Below are positions 8,318-17,144 of a DNA stretch of 64,000 bases, piece after piece. The DNA is taken from the NCBI GenBank assembly GCA_963794415.1, contig CAWCDI010000001.1, forward strand, positions 1,364,001-1,428,000, given 5' to 3'. The position numbers and the translations under genes are program-made. Origin of the DNA: CAVPTL01 sp963794415. GTDB lineage: Bacteria > Actinomycetota > Thermoleophilia > Gaiellales > JAICJC01. How positions within the stretch are numbered: the first letter of the stretch is position 1; each line of letters begins with the position of its first letter. Under the pieces are notes generated by a model that had not been told where the DNA came from, did not search any database, and saw nothing but the letters and a program-made list of their open reading frames with translations.

Positions 8318-8690
8318 CGCCGACGAAGACCAGCAGGTGCGGGCCGATCTGGATGCGGTCGCCGTCCTCGAGCAGCTGCTGCTCGATGCGCACGCCGTTG
8401 ACGAACGTGCCGTTGAGGCTGCCCTCGTCCTCGATCACAGCGCCGATGGCCTCGCGGCGCACGGTGGCGTGACGCGACGACACGGTGGGGCCGGCGAGCA
8501 TGACGTCGTTCTGGTCGTGGCGGCCGATCTTCATGATCCGCTGCTCGAGCGGGAAGACCTGCTCATCGCGGTTCTTCGGGCGCCATACGAGGGCGGGTTG
8601 ATCCTGGGAGGGGGCGCCATCGACCGGCGGCGCGTCATCGAGCGGTCCGAGGATCCGGGTGTATGTGACATCGTCTTCCTGATCAGCCAT
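8301..8690 (-). CDS. FHA-domain protein
   Basis: The 129-residue product consists of a roughly 45-residue N-terminal tail with several Thr (TYTRILGPLD) and a forkhead-associated domain. Domain hallmarks are KIGRHDQNDVML, the SSRHATVRRE motif and the DEGSLNGTFVNGVRI motif, whose Arg, Ser, His and Asn bind phospho-Thr peptides. The N-terminal TYT could be the phosphorylated site, as in GarA-type proteins, but that is an inference. The ATG at 8690 has a GAGGAAG ribosome-binding site. Confidence 0.9.
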   Translation of the reverse strand: MADQEDDVTYTRILGPLDDAPPVDGAPSQDQPALVWRPKNRDEQVFPLEQRIMKIGRHDQNDVMLAGPTVSSRHATVRREAIGAVIEDEGSLNGTFVNGVRIEQQLLEDGDRIQIGPHLLVFVGASPGI

Positions 8691-8750
8691 GACAGACACT
8701 TCCTCTGCAGAACAACCCCTCGAGGGTAGCATCGCATCCGGACAGTCACC

Positions 8751-8756
8751 TAGAAT
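8751..8756 (+). promoter_or_regulatory. -10 element TAGAAT, leaderless
   Basis: TAGAAT ends 7 bases before the GTG at 8764, with no ribosome-binding site between. It supports GTG 8764 as the true start rather than the longer frame that would overlap the FHA gene. Confidence 0.55.
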
Positions 8757-8763
8757 CGACGGC

Positions 8764-9387
8764 GTGGATGCCGAGCCCAATCCGATGGCCGATGCCGAGG
8801 CCCAGCTCTACCGCCGCATCAAGGAGCTGCGAGCCCGCGCGCGAGGCGCCGAGCCGGCATATCCGCCGGCGCTCGTGCCCACGCCCGACGACGATCTTTC
8901 GGCAGCGCCCGACCTGCGCACGCTGCTCGTCCGCGCCGAGAATCACGTGGACGAGCTCCGCGCGACCGCCGCATCGCTTGAGCAGGGCCTCCCGGCCCGC
9001 GTCGAGCGCGCCGTGGAGCGCGCGCTTGACACCCACGAGAGCTCCCAGCGGTCGGCCGAGCTGCGCGATCTGCTGGTGGATCTCACCAGCCGCGTCGACC
9101 AGGTCAACCGCGATCTGCTCTCCGAGCGGCTCGGCCGGGTCGAGGATCTCGAGCTCGTGGTCGAGCTCCTGTCGGCCGGCATCGCCGCGGTGCGGCAGGA
9201 CGTGGCGGACATGCGCTCCGACGTCCTATCGCTCAACGGCGGAGTCGAGAGCGTCATCACCAAGCTCGACCAGCCGATCCAGGTGACGCTCGAGCGGGCG
9301 CGCCAGGGCGGCCTTCGCGATCTCTTCCGGCCCACCGAGGCGAGCCTCGGCGAGGGGCCCGCGCCGTCTCCCGCCACCGACGCCTGA
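8764..9387 (+). CDS. Coiled-coil hypothetical protein
   Basis: The 207-residue product begins VDAEPNPMADAEAQLYRRIK and is almost wholly helical. Heptad-like repeats run from about residue 60 to 175 (for example RVDQVNRDLLSERLGRVEDL and IAAVRQDVADMRSDVLSLNG), so it is likely an elongated coiled coil. No membrane segment or enzyme motif is present. The name of the family is not known to me. It lies divergent from the FHA gene. Confidence 0.6.
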   Translation: MDAEPNPMADAEAQLYRRIKELRARARGAEPAYPPALVPTPDDDLSAAPDLRTLLVRAENHVDELRATAASLEQGLPARVERAVERALDTHESSQRSAELRDLLVDLTSRVDQVNRDLLSERLGRVEDLELVVELLSAGIAAVRQDVADMRSDVLSLNGGVESVITKLDQPIQVTLERARQGGLRDLFRPTEASLGEGPAPSPATDA

Positions 9388-9433
9388 CGCGCCTGGCTTC
9401 AAGCAGCGGCGCCGCGGTGCCGATGCCAGTGAT

Positions 9434-9931
9434 GTGACCGCCAAGCTTCCCGACCCCGTCGAGCCCGCCAGAGCGACGGAGACCGGCACCCTCACGGTGC
9501 GCCTCATCACCTACGAGCAGCCGACGGCGGCCCCGGGGCTGGCGCTCTCCGATCCTGCCCACCTCGTCCAGCTGCTGCGGTTCTGCTGCGTGGGCGCGTC
9601 GGGGTACGTGATCAACCTGCTCGTGTTCGGGCTGGTCGATGCCTGGATGCCCTACCTCCCGGCCTTCGCGGTCGCGTTCGGCGTGTCTGCGACGTCGAAC
9701 TTCGTGTGGAATCGGGTGTGGACGTTCTCGGGTGCGAGCGGCCGGGCCCACCACCAGTTCGCGCGGTTCCTCACCGTGAGCCTCGGCGCGCTCATGCTCG
9801 ATCTGGCGATCCTCGCGCTGCTGGTGGAGTCGGCCGGGCTCGCGAAGCTGACCGCCGCCGCGATCGCCATCGCGGTCGTCACGCCGCTCAGCTTCCTGGG
9901 CAACAAGCTCTGGAGCTTCGGGCAGCGGTAG
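9434..9931 (+). CDS. GtrA-like membrane protein
   Basis: The 165-residue product has four predicted transmembrane helices and the GtrA family pattern: LLRFCCVGASGYVINLLVFG, then ATSNFVWNRVWTFSG and the C-terminal PLSFLGNKLWSFG. GtrA-like proteins are thought to move polyprenyl-linked sugars across the membrane for glycosylation of surface polymers. An N-terminal extension of about 45 residues precedes the first helix. A GT2 glycosyltransferase of the polyprenyl-phosphate type lies about 2 kb downstream and could supply the substrate. Confidence 0.88.
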   Translation: MTAKLPDPVEPARATETGTLTVRLITYEQPTAAPGLALSDPAHLVQLLRFCCVGASGYVINLLVFGLVDAWMPYLPAFAVAFGVSATSNFVWNRVWTFSGASGRAHHQFARFLTVSLGALMLDLAILALLVESAGLAKLTAAAIAIAVVTPLSFLGNKLWSFGQR

Positions 9932-9971
9932 GATCTGGCCGGAGCCGAGCCGACCGAGGAGGAACACAGAT

Positions 9972-10982
9972 ATGCCGATGGTTTCCATGCGCCAGCTGCT
10001 GGACGAGGCCGCTGCCGGAGGGTACGGCGTGGGCGCGTTCAACGTGAACAACATGGAGCAGATCCAGGCGATCATGGAGGCCGCCCGGAACACGAGCTCG
10101 CCCGTGATCGTGCAGGCTTCCCGGGGGGCGCGCTCGTACACCAACGACCGCTTCCTCTACCACCTGATGGAGGCGGCAGTCGAGCTCTACCCCGAGATCC
10201 CGGTGGCGCTCCACCAAGATCACGGCAACTCGCCCGAGACGTGCGCGTCGGCCATCGAGCAGGGCTTCACGAGCGTGATGATGGACGGCTCGCTGATGGA
10301 GGACGGTAAGACGCCCTCGGACTTCGAGCACAACGTCGCGGTCACGCGCGAGGTGGTCGACATGGCCCATGCGGTGGGCGTGACCGTCGAGGGCGAGCTC
10401 GGCACCCTGGGCGGGATCGAGGACGGCGTGGGATCCGGCGAGGTGCACCTGACCGATCCCGACCAGGCGGTCGAGTTCGTCGAGCGCACGGGCATCGACG
10501 CGCTGGCGGTCGCCATCGGCACCAGCCACGGCGCCTACAAGTTCACGAAGGCGCCCGACGGCGAGGTGCTCGCCATGAACCTGATCCAGCGCATCCACGA
10601 GCTGCTGCCCGAGACGCACCTGGTGATGCACGGGTCGTCGTCGGTGCCGAAGCACCTGATCGACCAGATCAACCAGTACGGCGGCGAGATCCGCCCGACC
10701 TGGGGGGTTCCGGTCGAGGAGATCCAGCTCGGCATCCGGCACGGGGTGCGCAAGGTCAACGTGGATACCGACCTGCGGCTCGCCATGACCGGCGAGATCC
10801 GCAAGATGCTCTTCGAGCAGCCGGGTGAGTTCGATCCGCGCTACTACCTGAAGCCCGCGCGGGCCGCGATGCAGGTCGTCCTCGAGCAGCGGATGACGGA
10901 GTTCGGCCAGGCCGGCCACGCAGGCGACTACGAGCCTCTGTCGCTGGGCGACATGCGCAACTTCTACGCTGCGGCCGTATGA
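9972..10982 (+). CDS. fba: Class II fructose-bisphosphate aldolase
   Basis: The 336-residue enzyme splits fructose 1,6-bisphosphate to dihydroxyacetone phosphate and glyceraldehyde 3-phosphate in glycolysis and gluconeogenesis, or acts in the Calvin cycle in the CbbA branch that it resembles. Zinc ligands and active-site motifs are visible: VALHQDHGN, GVTVEGELGTLGG, the VMHGSSS motif and the phosphate-binding KVNVDTDLR. The ATG follows a strong GAGGAGG site. It overlaps the dodecin gene by four bases (ATGA). Confidence 0.95.
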   Translation: MPMVSMRQLLDEAAAGGYGVGAFNVNNMEQIQAIMEAARNTSSPVIVQASRGARSYTNDRFLYHLMEAAVELYPEIPVALHQDHGNSPETCASAIEQGFTSVMMDGSLMEDGKTPSDFEHNVAVTREVVDMAHAVGVTVEGELGTLGGIEDGVGSGEVHLTDPDQAVEFVERTGIDALAVAIGTSHGAYKFTKAPDGEVLAMNLIQRIHELLPETHLVMHGSSSVPKHLIDQINQYGGEIRPTWGVPVEEIQLGIRHGVRKVNVDTDLRLAMTGEIRKMLFEQPGEFDPRYYLKPARAAMQVVLEQRMTEFGQAGHAGDYEPLSLGDMRNFYAAAV

Positions 10983-11194
10983 GCGCCAACGTCACGAAGA
11001 TCATCGAGGTGATCGGCTCGTCGCCGGTCAGCGGCGACGATGCGGTGCGAGAGGCCGTGAACGCGGCGTCCCGCTCGATCCGCGGCATCACGACGGTCGA
11101 GGTCATGCAGGTGACCTGCGACGTGGAGGACGGCACCATCGCCCGCTGGAACGCGCTCGTGAAGATCGCGTTCCCCGTGGAGCCGCACAGCTGA
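10979..11194 (+). CDS. Dodecin flavin-binding protein
   Basis: The 71-residue product matches dodecins along its full length: VTKIIEVIGSSPVSGDDAVR, then AASRSIRGITTVEVMQ and VEDGTIARWNALVKIAFPVE. Dodecins form hollow dodecamers that store flavins and quench their excited state. The conserved flavin-stacking Trp (ARWNA) is present. The ATGA overlap with the aldolase gene suggests joint translation. Confidence 0.92.
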   Translation: MSANVTKIIEVIGSSPVSGDDAVREAVNAASRSIRGITTVEVMQVTCDVEDGTIARWNALVKIAFPVEPHS

Positions 11195-11199
11195 GCGCG

Positions 11200-11237
11200 G
11201 CGGGTGGATGCCGGTGCGTGCACCGGCATCCACCCGC
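11200..11237. terminator. Perfect 18-bp hairpin between convergent dodecin and pilin genes
   Basis: Two 18-base arms, positions 11200-11217 and 11220-11237, are exact reverse complements separated only by GT. It starts right after the dodecin stop and lies 14 bases from the stop of the convergent pilin gene. There is no run of T on either side, so if it terminates transcription it would do so in both directions without the classic U tract. Confidence 0.7.
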
Positions 11238-11250
11238 GACGCGCCGAGCA

Positions 11251-11472
11251 CTACTTGGCGCCGCCGGAGGCCTGGTGCAGGGCCGACTTGATGGCCCCGG
11301 TGATGATGGAGCCGACGCCGTGGTCGCTGCCTCCGAGGTAGGAGGTCACGCCCAGCAAGAGGACGCCGACGGCCATCGCGAGACCGACGTACTCGACGGT
11401 GCCCTGACCGTCTTCCTCGGAGAGGCGGGCGAGCAGATGAGCGTGTGCCTTGGCGGCGAGCGCAGTGGACAT
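11251..11472 (-). CDS. Flp-family pilin
   Basis: The 73-residue product has a 23-residue basic leader, then DGQGTVEYVGLAMAVGVLLL, the classic prepilin peptidase site (cut after Gly, Glu at +5 followed by Tyr) and a single hydrophobic helix. This is a typical Flp major pilin. It has a strong GGAAGG ribosome-binding site. It lies about 4 kb from the tad operon, alone and on the same strand, and is probably the main subunit assembled by that machine. Confidence 0.85.
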   Translation of the reverse strand: MSTALAAKAHAHLLARLSEEDGQGTVEYVGLAMAVGVLLLGVTSYLGGSDHGVGSIITGAIKSALHQASGGAK

Positions 11473-11560
11473 TGTCGTTCCTTCCAGGTTGGTTTCTCGT
11501 GCTCCGCCAGCATGGACGCACCACCTGAAACGCGACAAGACGCAACCCGCCACCGAAGCG

Positions 11561-12070
11561 TCACAACCTGCGGTCGATCTCTGCGCGTGCGGCGCGCCGC
11601 TGGCGACGGGCGAGCGGGAGCGCCGCGGCCTCCCACGCGACGGCGCGCGGGCTCACTCCCGCGGTGACGCGCACGTAGCGGCAGCTGATGCCGTGGCGGG
11701 GATAGATGCCTCCGAAGAAGTACCGCACGCGCGGGAAGTGGAGCAGGCCGCACACGAGCGTCACCTCCTCCACCCCGCGGCTCTTGAGGAGGGGCAGCGA
11801 CCGCGCCATGTTCTCGGCCGTGATCGTGGCCGTGGGCTCGGCCACCAGATCGATGTCGCGCCTGCCCGGCCAGGCCTCGAGCATCTGCTCGGCCTCGCTC
11901 GGGCCCGGGTGCGGCGACCACCCCGAGAACACCACTGCCCGCGGCCGGCGGCGCTCCGCCATGCCGGCGGCCACCTCGAGGCAGCGGTGGCACACGGGGC
12001 GAAGCACGTAGCGGCCGTCCACCGAGAGCTCGCCGCTCCCGGGAATCACGATCGCCCAGCGGTCGTTCAT
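11561..12070 (-). CDS. YdcF/DUF218-family protein
   Basis: The 169-residue product resembles the DUF218 (YdcF/SanA/ElyC) family. Visible are AVVFSGWSPHPGPSEAEQML, the acidic AEPTATITAENMARSLPLL motif and VTLVCGLLHFPRVRYFF. Family members act on envelope or nucleotide-like substrates, but few are characterised. It follows the GT2 gene by 4 bases and is probably cotranscribed with it, which fits a role in envelope glycan metabolism. A CxxC-like pair (CHRC) is seen near the N-terminus. Confidence 0.75.
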   Translation of the reverse strand: MNDRWAIVIPGSGELSVDGRYVLRPVCHRCLEVAAGMAERRRPRAVVFSGWSPHPGPSEAEQMLEAWPGRRDIDLVAEPTATITAENMARSLPLLKSRGVEEVTLVCGLLHFPRVRYFFGGIYPRHGISCRYVRVTAGVSPRAVAWEAAALPLARRQRRAARAEIDRRL

Positions 12071-12074
12071 CGCC

Positions 12075-12797
12075 TCAGCGCCGGCGGAGCATTCGCCGCC
12101 CCATCCAGAGCGTGCCGGCGACCGTCACCACCACCGCGACAGCCTTCTTGCCCTTCAGCTTGGACTCGCCCTCGGCCCGCTCGCGCATCTCCACGGGCAC
12201 CTCGTGCAGCACGAGGCCCGCCTCGGTGATGCGCATGAGCGCCTCGACCTCGGGCGCCTGGCTCTCGAAGGGGGTTGCCAGCAGCGGCATGGCCTTGCGG
12301 TTGACCGCGTACATGCCGCTCATGGGATCGTTGAACGGCCGCTGCAGGAAGAGCCCGAGCGAGCGGCGCATGACCGCGGTGCCGAACCGGCGCGCACCGT
12401 GCAGCGCATAGCGATAGGCCGGATAGCCGTCGCCCGAGACGAAGCGCGAGCCGACGGCGACGTCACAGGCGCCCGAGCGCACCTCGGCGAGCAGGCGCGC
12501 GAGCTCTGCGACCGGATGCTGGCCGTCGGCGTCGACCCGGCCGCAGTAGGCGTACTCGCGCTCGAGCGCATACCGGTAGCCCGCGGCGATGCCCTCGCCG
12601 AGCCCGCGGTTCTCCGGGAAGCTCACGACGTCGGCCCCGCCCCGGGCGGCGACCACTGCGGTGTCGTCGGTGGAGCCGTCGTCGATGACCACCACGTCGG
12701 CGTCCGGCAGCCCGTCGCGGAGCTCGTCGAGCACGGCGGGCAGGCTCGCCTCCTCATTCCAGGCGGGGATGAAGACGATGACATCGGGCTCCGGCAC
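12075..12797 (-). CDS. GT2 glycosyltransferase, dolichol/polyprenyl-phosphate mannosyltransferase-like
   Basis: The 240-residue enzyme has a GT-A fold: VIVFIPAWNEEASLPAVLDE at the N-terminus, the VVVIDDGSTDDT loop, the catalytic metal-binding DADGQHP and NDPMSGMYAVNRKA. Only a weak C-terminal hydrophobic segment is seen, as in DPM1-like enzymes that move a sugar from a nucleotide to a polyprenyl phosphate. The GTG at 12797 is chosen because a TACACT -10 box lies exactly 7 bases upstream; an upstream ATG would collide with the divergent acetolactate synthase gene. It forms an operon with the YdcF-like gene. Confidence 0.88.
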   Translation of the reverse strand: MPEPDVIVFIPAWNEEASLPAVLDELRDGLPDADVVVIDDGSTDDTAVVAARGGADVVSFPENRGLGEGIAAGYRYALEREYAYCGRVDADGQHPVAELARLLAEVRSGACDVAVGSRFVSGDGYPAYRYALHGARRFGTAVMRRSLGLFLQRPFNDPMSGMYAVNRKAMPLLATPFESQAPEVEALMRITEAGLVLHEVPVEMRERAEGESKLKGKKAVAVVVTVAGTLWMGRRMLRRR

Positions 12798-12804
12798 GGG
12801 TGGG

Positions 12805-12832
12805 AGTGTACGCGCGCACCCGGAAGTACACT
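12805..12832. promoter_or_regulatory. Divergent leaderless promoter pair with mirrored TACACT boxes
   Basis: On the minus strand TACACT (plus-strand AGTGTA, 12805-12810) lies 7 bases before the GT2 start. On the plus strand TACACT (12827-12832) lies 8 bases before the acetolactate synthase ATG. The two identical boxes form an inverted repeat with a 16-base centre. Confidence 0.6.
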
Positions 12833-12840
12833 TGCCCGTC

Positions 12841-14470
12841 ATGGCCACCGCCGCAGAGCTCTTCGTCCGATGCCTCGAGAACGAGGGCGTCCGCTACGTG
12901 TTCGGAATCCCGGGCGAGGAGACGCTCGATCTCAACGAGGCGCTCGACCACTCCTCGACCGTCGCCTTCGTACCGGTGCGCCACGAGCAGGGCGCGGCGT
13001 TCATGGCCGACGCCTACGGCCGGCTGACCGGGCACGCCGGCGTGTGCCTCGGCACGCTCGGGCCGGGCGCGACCAACCTCGTCACGGGCCTCGCCGACGC
13101 GTTCCTGGATCGCGCCCCGGTGGTGGCGCTCACCGGTCAGACCGCCCTCAGCGAGATGCACAAGGAGAGCCACCAGTACATCGACGTGGTGCGCATGATG
13201 AAGCCCGTCACCAAGTGGAACGCCCGCATCCACGACCCCGAGATCATCCCCGAGGCCGTGCGCAAGGCATTTGCGGTGGCCGAGCGCGAGAAGCCCGGCG
13301 CCACCCACCTCGAGCTCCCCGACGACGTCATGGGCAGCGCCGCCGTCCAGGGCGCTCCGGTGCCGCGGCGCCCCGCGCCGCTGGTCGAGCCGGTCGCGGG
13401 CGAGCTACACCGCGCGGCCCAGCTCCTGCAGGCCGCCGAGGCGCCTGTGATCCTCGCCGGCAACGGCGTGGTGCGGCAGAACTCCGCCGCGGCCCTGCGC
13501 CGCTTCTGCGCGCAGAGCGGTCTGAACGTGATCACCACGTTCATGGGCAAGGGCGTGATCGACTCCGACAGCGAGCACGCGCTCTTCACCGCCGGCCTGC
13601 GCGCGCAGGACTATCCGCGCGGCTTCATGGGCAAGGCCGATCTCGTGCTGTGCGTGGGCTACGACCTGGTCGAGTGGTCGCCGAAGGCCTGGAATCCCGG
13701 CCGCGACCGCAAGGTGATCTGCATCGACACGGTCGGGGCCGAGGTGGACGAGAACTACGTGCCGGACGTGGAGCTCACCGGCGACATCTCCTCGATCCTC
13801 ACGCATCTCGGCAACCTCATCTCCGAGAAGCCGCCGGCCCGGCTCCCCGCGCCGCCCTACCGCGAGATGTTCCGCGCGGCGCTCGAGGCCGGATCCGACG
13901 ACAGCTTCCCGATCAAGCCCCAGCGGGTGCTCCGCGACCTGCGCGAGCTGATGGGCCCGCACGATCTGCTCATCTCCGACGTCGGCGCCCACAAGCTCTG
14001 GATCTCGCGCATGTGGCCTACCCACCAGCCGAACACCGTGCTGATCTCCAACGGCGCGGCGGCGATGGGCTTCGCCGTCCCGGCAGGCGTGGCCGCGCGG
14101 ATGGTGCTGCCCGCCGACCGCAAGGTCGTCACCATCTCGGGCGACGGCGGCGTGCTGATGAACTTCCAGGAGATCGAGACGGCCAAGCGCCTGGGCCTCG
14201 CCGTCGTGAACCTCGTGTGGACGGACAGCGCCTACGGCGTGATCGAGATGCACCAGCAGCGCAAGTTCGGCCGCCTCGCCGGCACCAAGTTCACCAACCC
14301 CGACTGGGTGCAGCTCGCGGAGTCGTTCGGCGTGATGGGCGTGCGGGTGGGCTCTGCGGATGAGCTCGTCCCCGTCCTCAAGCGGGCGCTCGCGGCCGAC
14401 GTATCGTCGGTGATCGAGATCCCCATCGACTACCGCGAGAACTCCACGTTCTCGCGCAGCCTGGCCGACC

Positions 14471-14484
<14 letters not shown>
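12841..14484 (+). CDS. alsS: Acetolactate synthase, catabolic AlsS type
   Basis: The 547-residue thiamine-diphosphate enzyme joins two pyruvates to 2-acetolactate. Seen are the N-terminal PYR domain (catalytic Glu in VPVRHEQGAAFMADAYGRLT), the GPGATNLVTGLADAF motif, and the cofactor motif GDGGVLMNFQEIETAKRL with its Asn-bearing end. The segment ESHQYIDVVRMMKPVTKWN and the C-terminal PIDYREN resemble the FAD-independent AlsS branch used for acetoin formation rather than the biosynthetic IlvB. No small subunit or acetolactate decarboxylase gene is next to it. It ends 14 bases inside the convergent deacetylase gene. Confidence 0.85.
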
Positions 14485-15360
<876 letters not shown>

Positions 15361-15364
<4 letters not shown>

Positions 15365-15380
15365 AATCGCGAGATTGTGA
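15361..15380. promoter_or_regulatory. Inverted repeat overlapping the deacetylase start codon
   Basis: TCACAATC-GCGA-GATTGTGA is an exact 8-base inverted repeat with a 4-base centre. Its left end covers the GTG start of the leftward deacetylase gene, so a bound protein could block transcription or translation start. The rest of the gap to 15552 is unusually rich in A and T and serves as promoter region of the rightward gene at 15553. It contains a second, wider repeat (ATTTATT and AATAAAT near 15410-15446). Confidence 0.5.
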
Positions 15381-15552
15381 CCGCTTTGTGCCTGGTCTGT
15401 GTTGCCGCTATTTATTGGGGAATCCGCCAGAAATGCCGAATAAATGGAGGTTATTAATCTCCGCTTAACAAAGCGAGGCCCTAAATCAACCTGCCAGCGT
15501 GCATAATGCCTTCACCGATTCCGCACACCTTGTAACACGCAAGGAGCTCGCA

Positions 15553-15966
15553 ATGTACAGGTTCAGCCGCGCGATTTTCACCGAAGTCAAAGATCTGGTC
15601 GACCCGCATCCCGACACCGTGTCGGTGGCGGAGGCCAAGCGGCGCGTCCTGCATGCGTGTGAGGCGACCGTCGAGCGGCTCGCTCGCGATCCCCACTACT
15701 TCGCCCGTCCCAGCCAGAGCCTCTTCTCCGAGGTCAGGCACTTCTTCTCGATCTCGAACCAGGAGCGCGTGTACCGCTCCATCGACCGCAACATCACCAC
15801 TGCGGTTGACTACATCCTCGAGGAGATCGAGCGGGCCGGCGATGGAGTCTCCTCCTGCCGGGCGACCACACGCAAGGGCAAGCCGTGCCAGCGCACGCCG
15901 CTTCCCGATCGCGAGTACTGCCCGTCGCATCAGCACCTCGAAGAGCGCAACACCGTCTCCGTCTGA
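15553..15966 (+). CDS. Small protein with C-terminal Cys/His motif
   Basis: The 137-residue product has a helical N-terminal region and ends in CRATTRKGKPCQRT followed by YCPSHQ. This C-x(9)-C-x(10)-C-x(2)-H pattern resembles a small motif found at the ends of many actinobacterial and phage proteins and may bind zinc. The function is unknown. The ATG has an AAGGAG site 6 bases upstream. It is convergent with the polymerase gene, with only 2 bases between the stops. Confidence 0.7.
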   Translation: MYRFSRAIFTEVKDLVDPHPDTVSVAEAKRRVLHACEATVERLARDPHYFARPSQSLFSEVRHFFSISNQERVYRSIDRNITTAVDYILEEIERAGDGVSSCRATTRKGKPCQRTPLPDREYCPSHQHLEERNTVSV

Positions 15967-15968
15967 GC

Positions 15969-17019
15969 CTAGGCGGTAACGGACAGCAGCGTGAGCTGCT
16001 TGTGACGCTCGAGGCCTGAGACACCCACCCCCGCCAGCCTGATGGCGTCGGGGCGGTCGTTCAGCGCCTTGTCGAGGAGCGCGCACGCCAGGTCGCCGAT
16101 CTCGCCGGCATCGTCGATGCCGACCGCGACGCTGTGCGAGCGCGTGACGATGGAGAAGTCCGGGTAGCGCAGCTTGGTGGTCACGGTACGCGCCGCCCAG
16201 CCGCGCTTGTGGAGGGACGCAGCCACGTCGCGCGCCATCTCGCGCAGCGTCTCGTGCAGGGCCGCGCGATCGGTGAGGTCGCGATCGAAGGTCTCCTCGT
16301 TCGAGATCGAGACGGCCTCGCCCGGCTCGGCCAACCACGATGCGGGGATCGACCCCGCACGCCCGCAGCCGCAGGTCGAGGCCCATCCGGCCGGGCAGGA
16401 TGGTCGCAAGGGCATCGTCCGAGAGCGACGCGAGCGCGCCGACGGTCTTCACTCCGTAGCTCGCGAGCCGCGCCTCGGCCTTGGGCCCCACGCCCGGGAG
16501 CTTGCGCACGGCCAGGCCCGAGAGAAACGAGGCCTCCTCACCCGGGGGCACCAGGGTGATGCCGCCGGGCTTTCGCATGTCGGAGGCGACCTTCGCGACC
16601 ACCTTGCACGTCGCGACCCCGAGCGAGCACGAGAGCCGCATGCGCCGCCGTACCGCGAGCTGGATGAGCGCGGCCTGCTCGCGCGGGTCGCCGTGCGGGA
16701 GCACGAGGTAGCCCTCGTCGATGCCGACCTGCTCGACCACGGGGGCCATGCCCCGCACGAGCTCCCACATGCGCCGCGACCAGTCGCGATACTCGCGGTG
16801 GTCGGGGCGCACGAACACCGCGTGCGGGCAGCGGCGCTTGGCCTCGGACGACGACATCGCCGAGCGCACCCCGTACCTGCGCGCCTCGTAGTTGGCGGTG
16901 GAAACGACGCCGCGGCTCTGGGGGTTCCCGCCCACGATCACGGGCTTTCCGCGGAGCTCCGGATGGCGGTGCAGCTCCACCGCGGCGAAGAACGCGTCGA
17001 GGTCGAGGTGGGCGATCAT
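15969..17019 (-). CDS. dinB: DNA polymerase IV, Y family (frameshifted)
   Basis: An error-prone translesion polymerase of about 350 residues. The palm starts with HLDLDAFFAAVE (metal-binding Asp), followed by ANYEARRYGVRSAM (steric and nucleotide-binding region), and the second acidic motif reads VGIDEGYLVL where most homologues have S(I)DE-A-Y. The helix-hairpin-helix part is LPGVGPKAEARLASYGV. The frame changes at about 16330-16336, after GVDPRIVV, and continues as EPGEAVSISNEETF in another frame; one extra base explains it. Everything downstream, including the little-finger domain, is intact. A TAGAAT box lies 7 bases before the ATG. Confidence 0.88.
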
Positions 17020-17026
17020 ACGTTCG

Positions 17027-17032
17027 ATTCTA
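17027..17032 (-). promoter_or_regulatory. -10 element TAGAAT for dinB, leaderless
   Basis: On the minus strand TAGAAT ends 7 bases before the dinB ATG at 17019, and no ribosome-binding site is present. Confidence 0.55.
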
Positions 17033-17144
17033 GTCGGGCCGCCGGGTCGCATCGCAAGCGCGCAATTTCGCGTCTGAGACGTTCGCCTCCTTGCGCGTGT
17101 TGGAACCTCCCGGAGGGCGGCTGACCGGTAAGCTACGGGGTGCC

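Noticed and set aside
15410..15446. A riboswitch or small RNA in the AT-rich gap before the gene at 15553
   Set aside because: The repeats ATTTATT and AATAAAT are short and no known riboswitch core is visible; it is better treated as promoter DNA.
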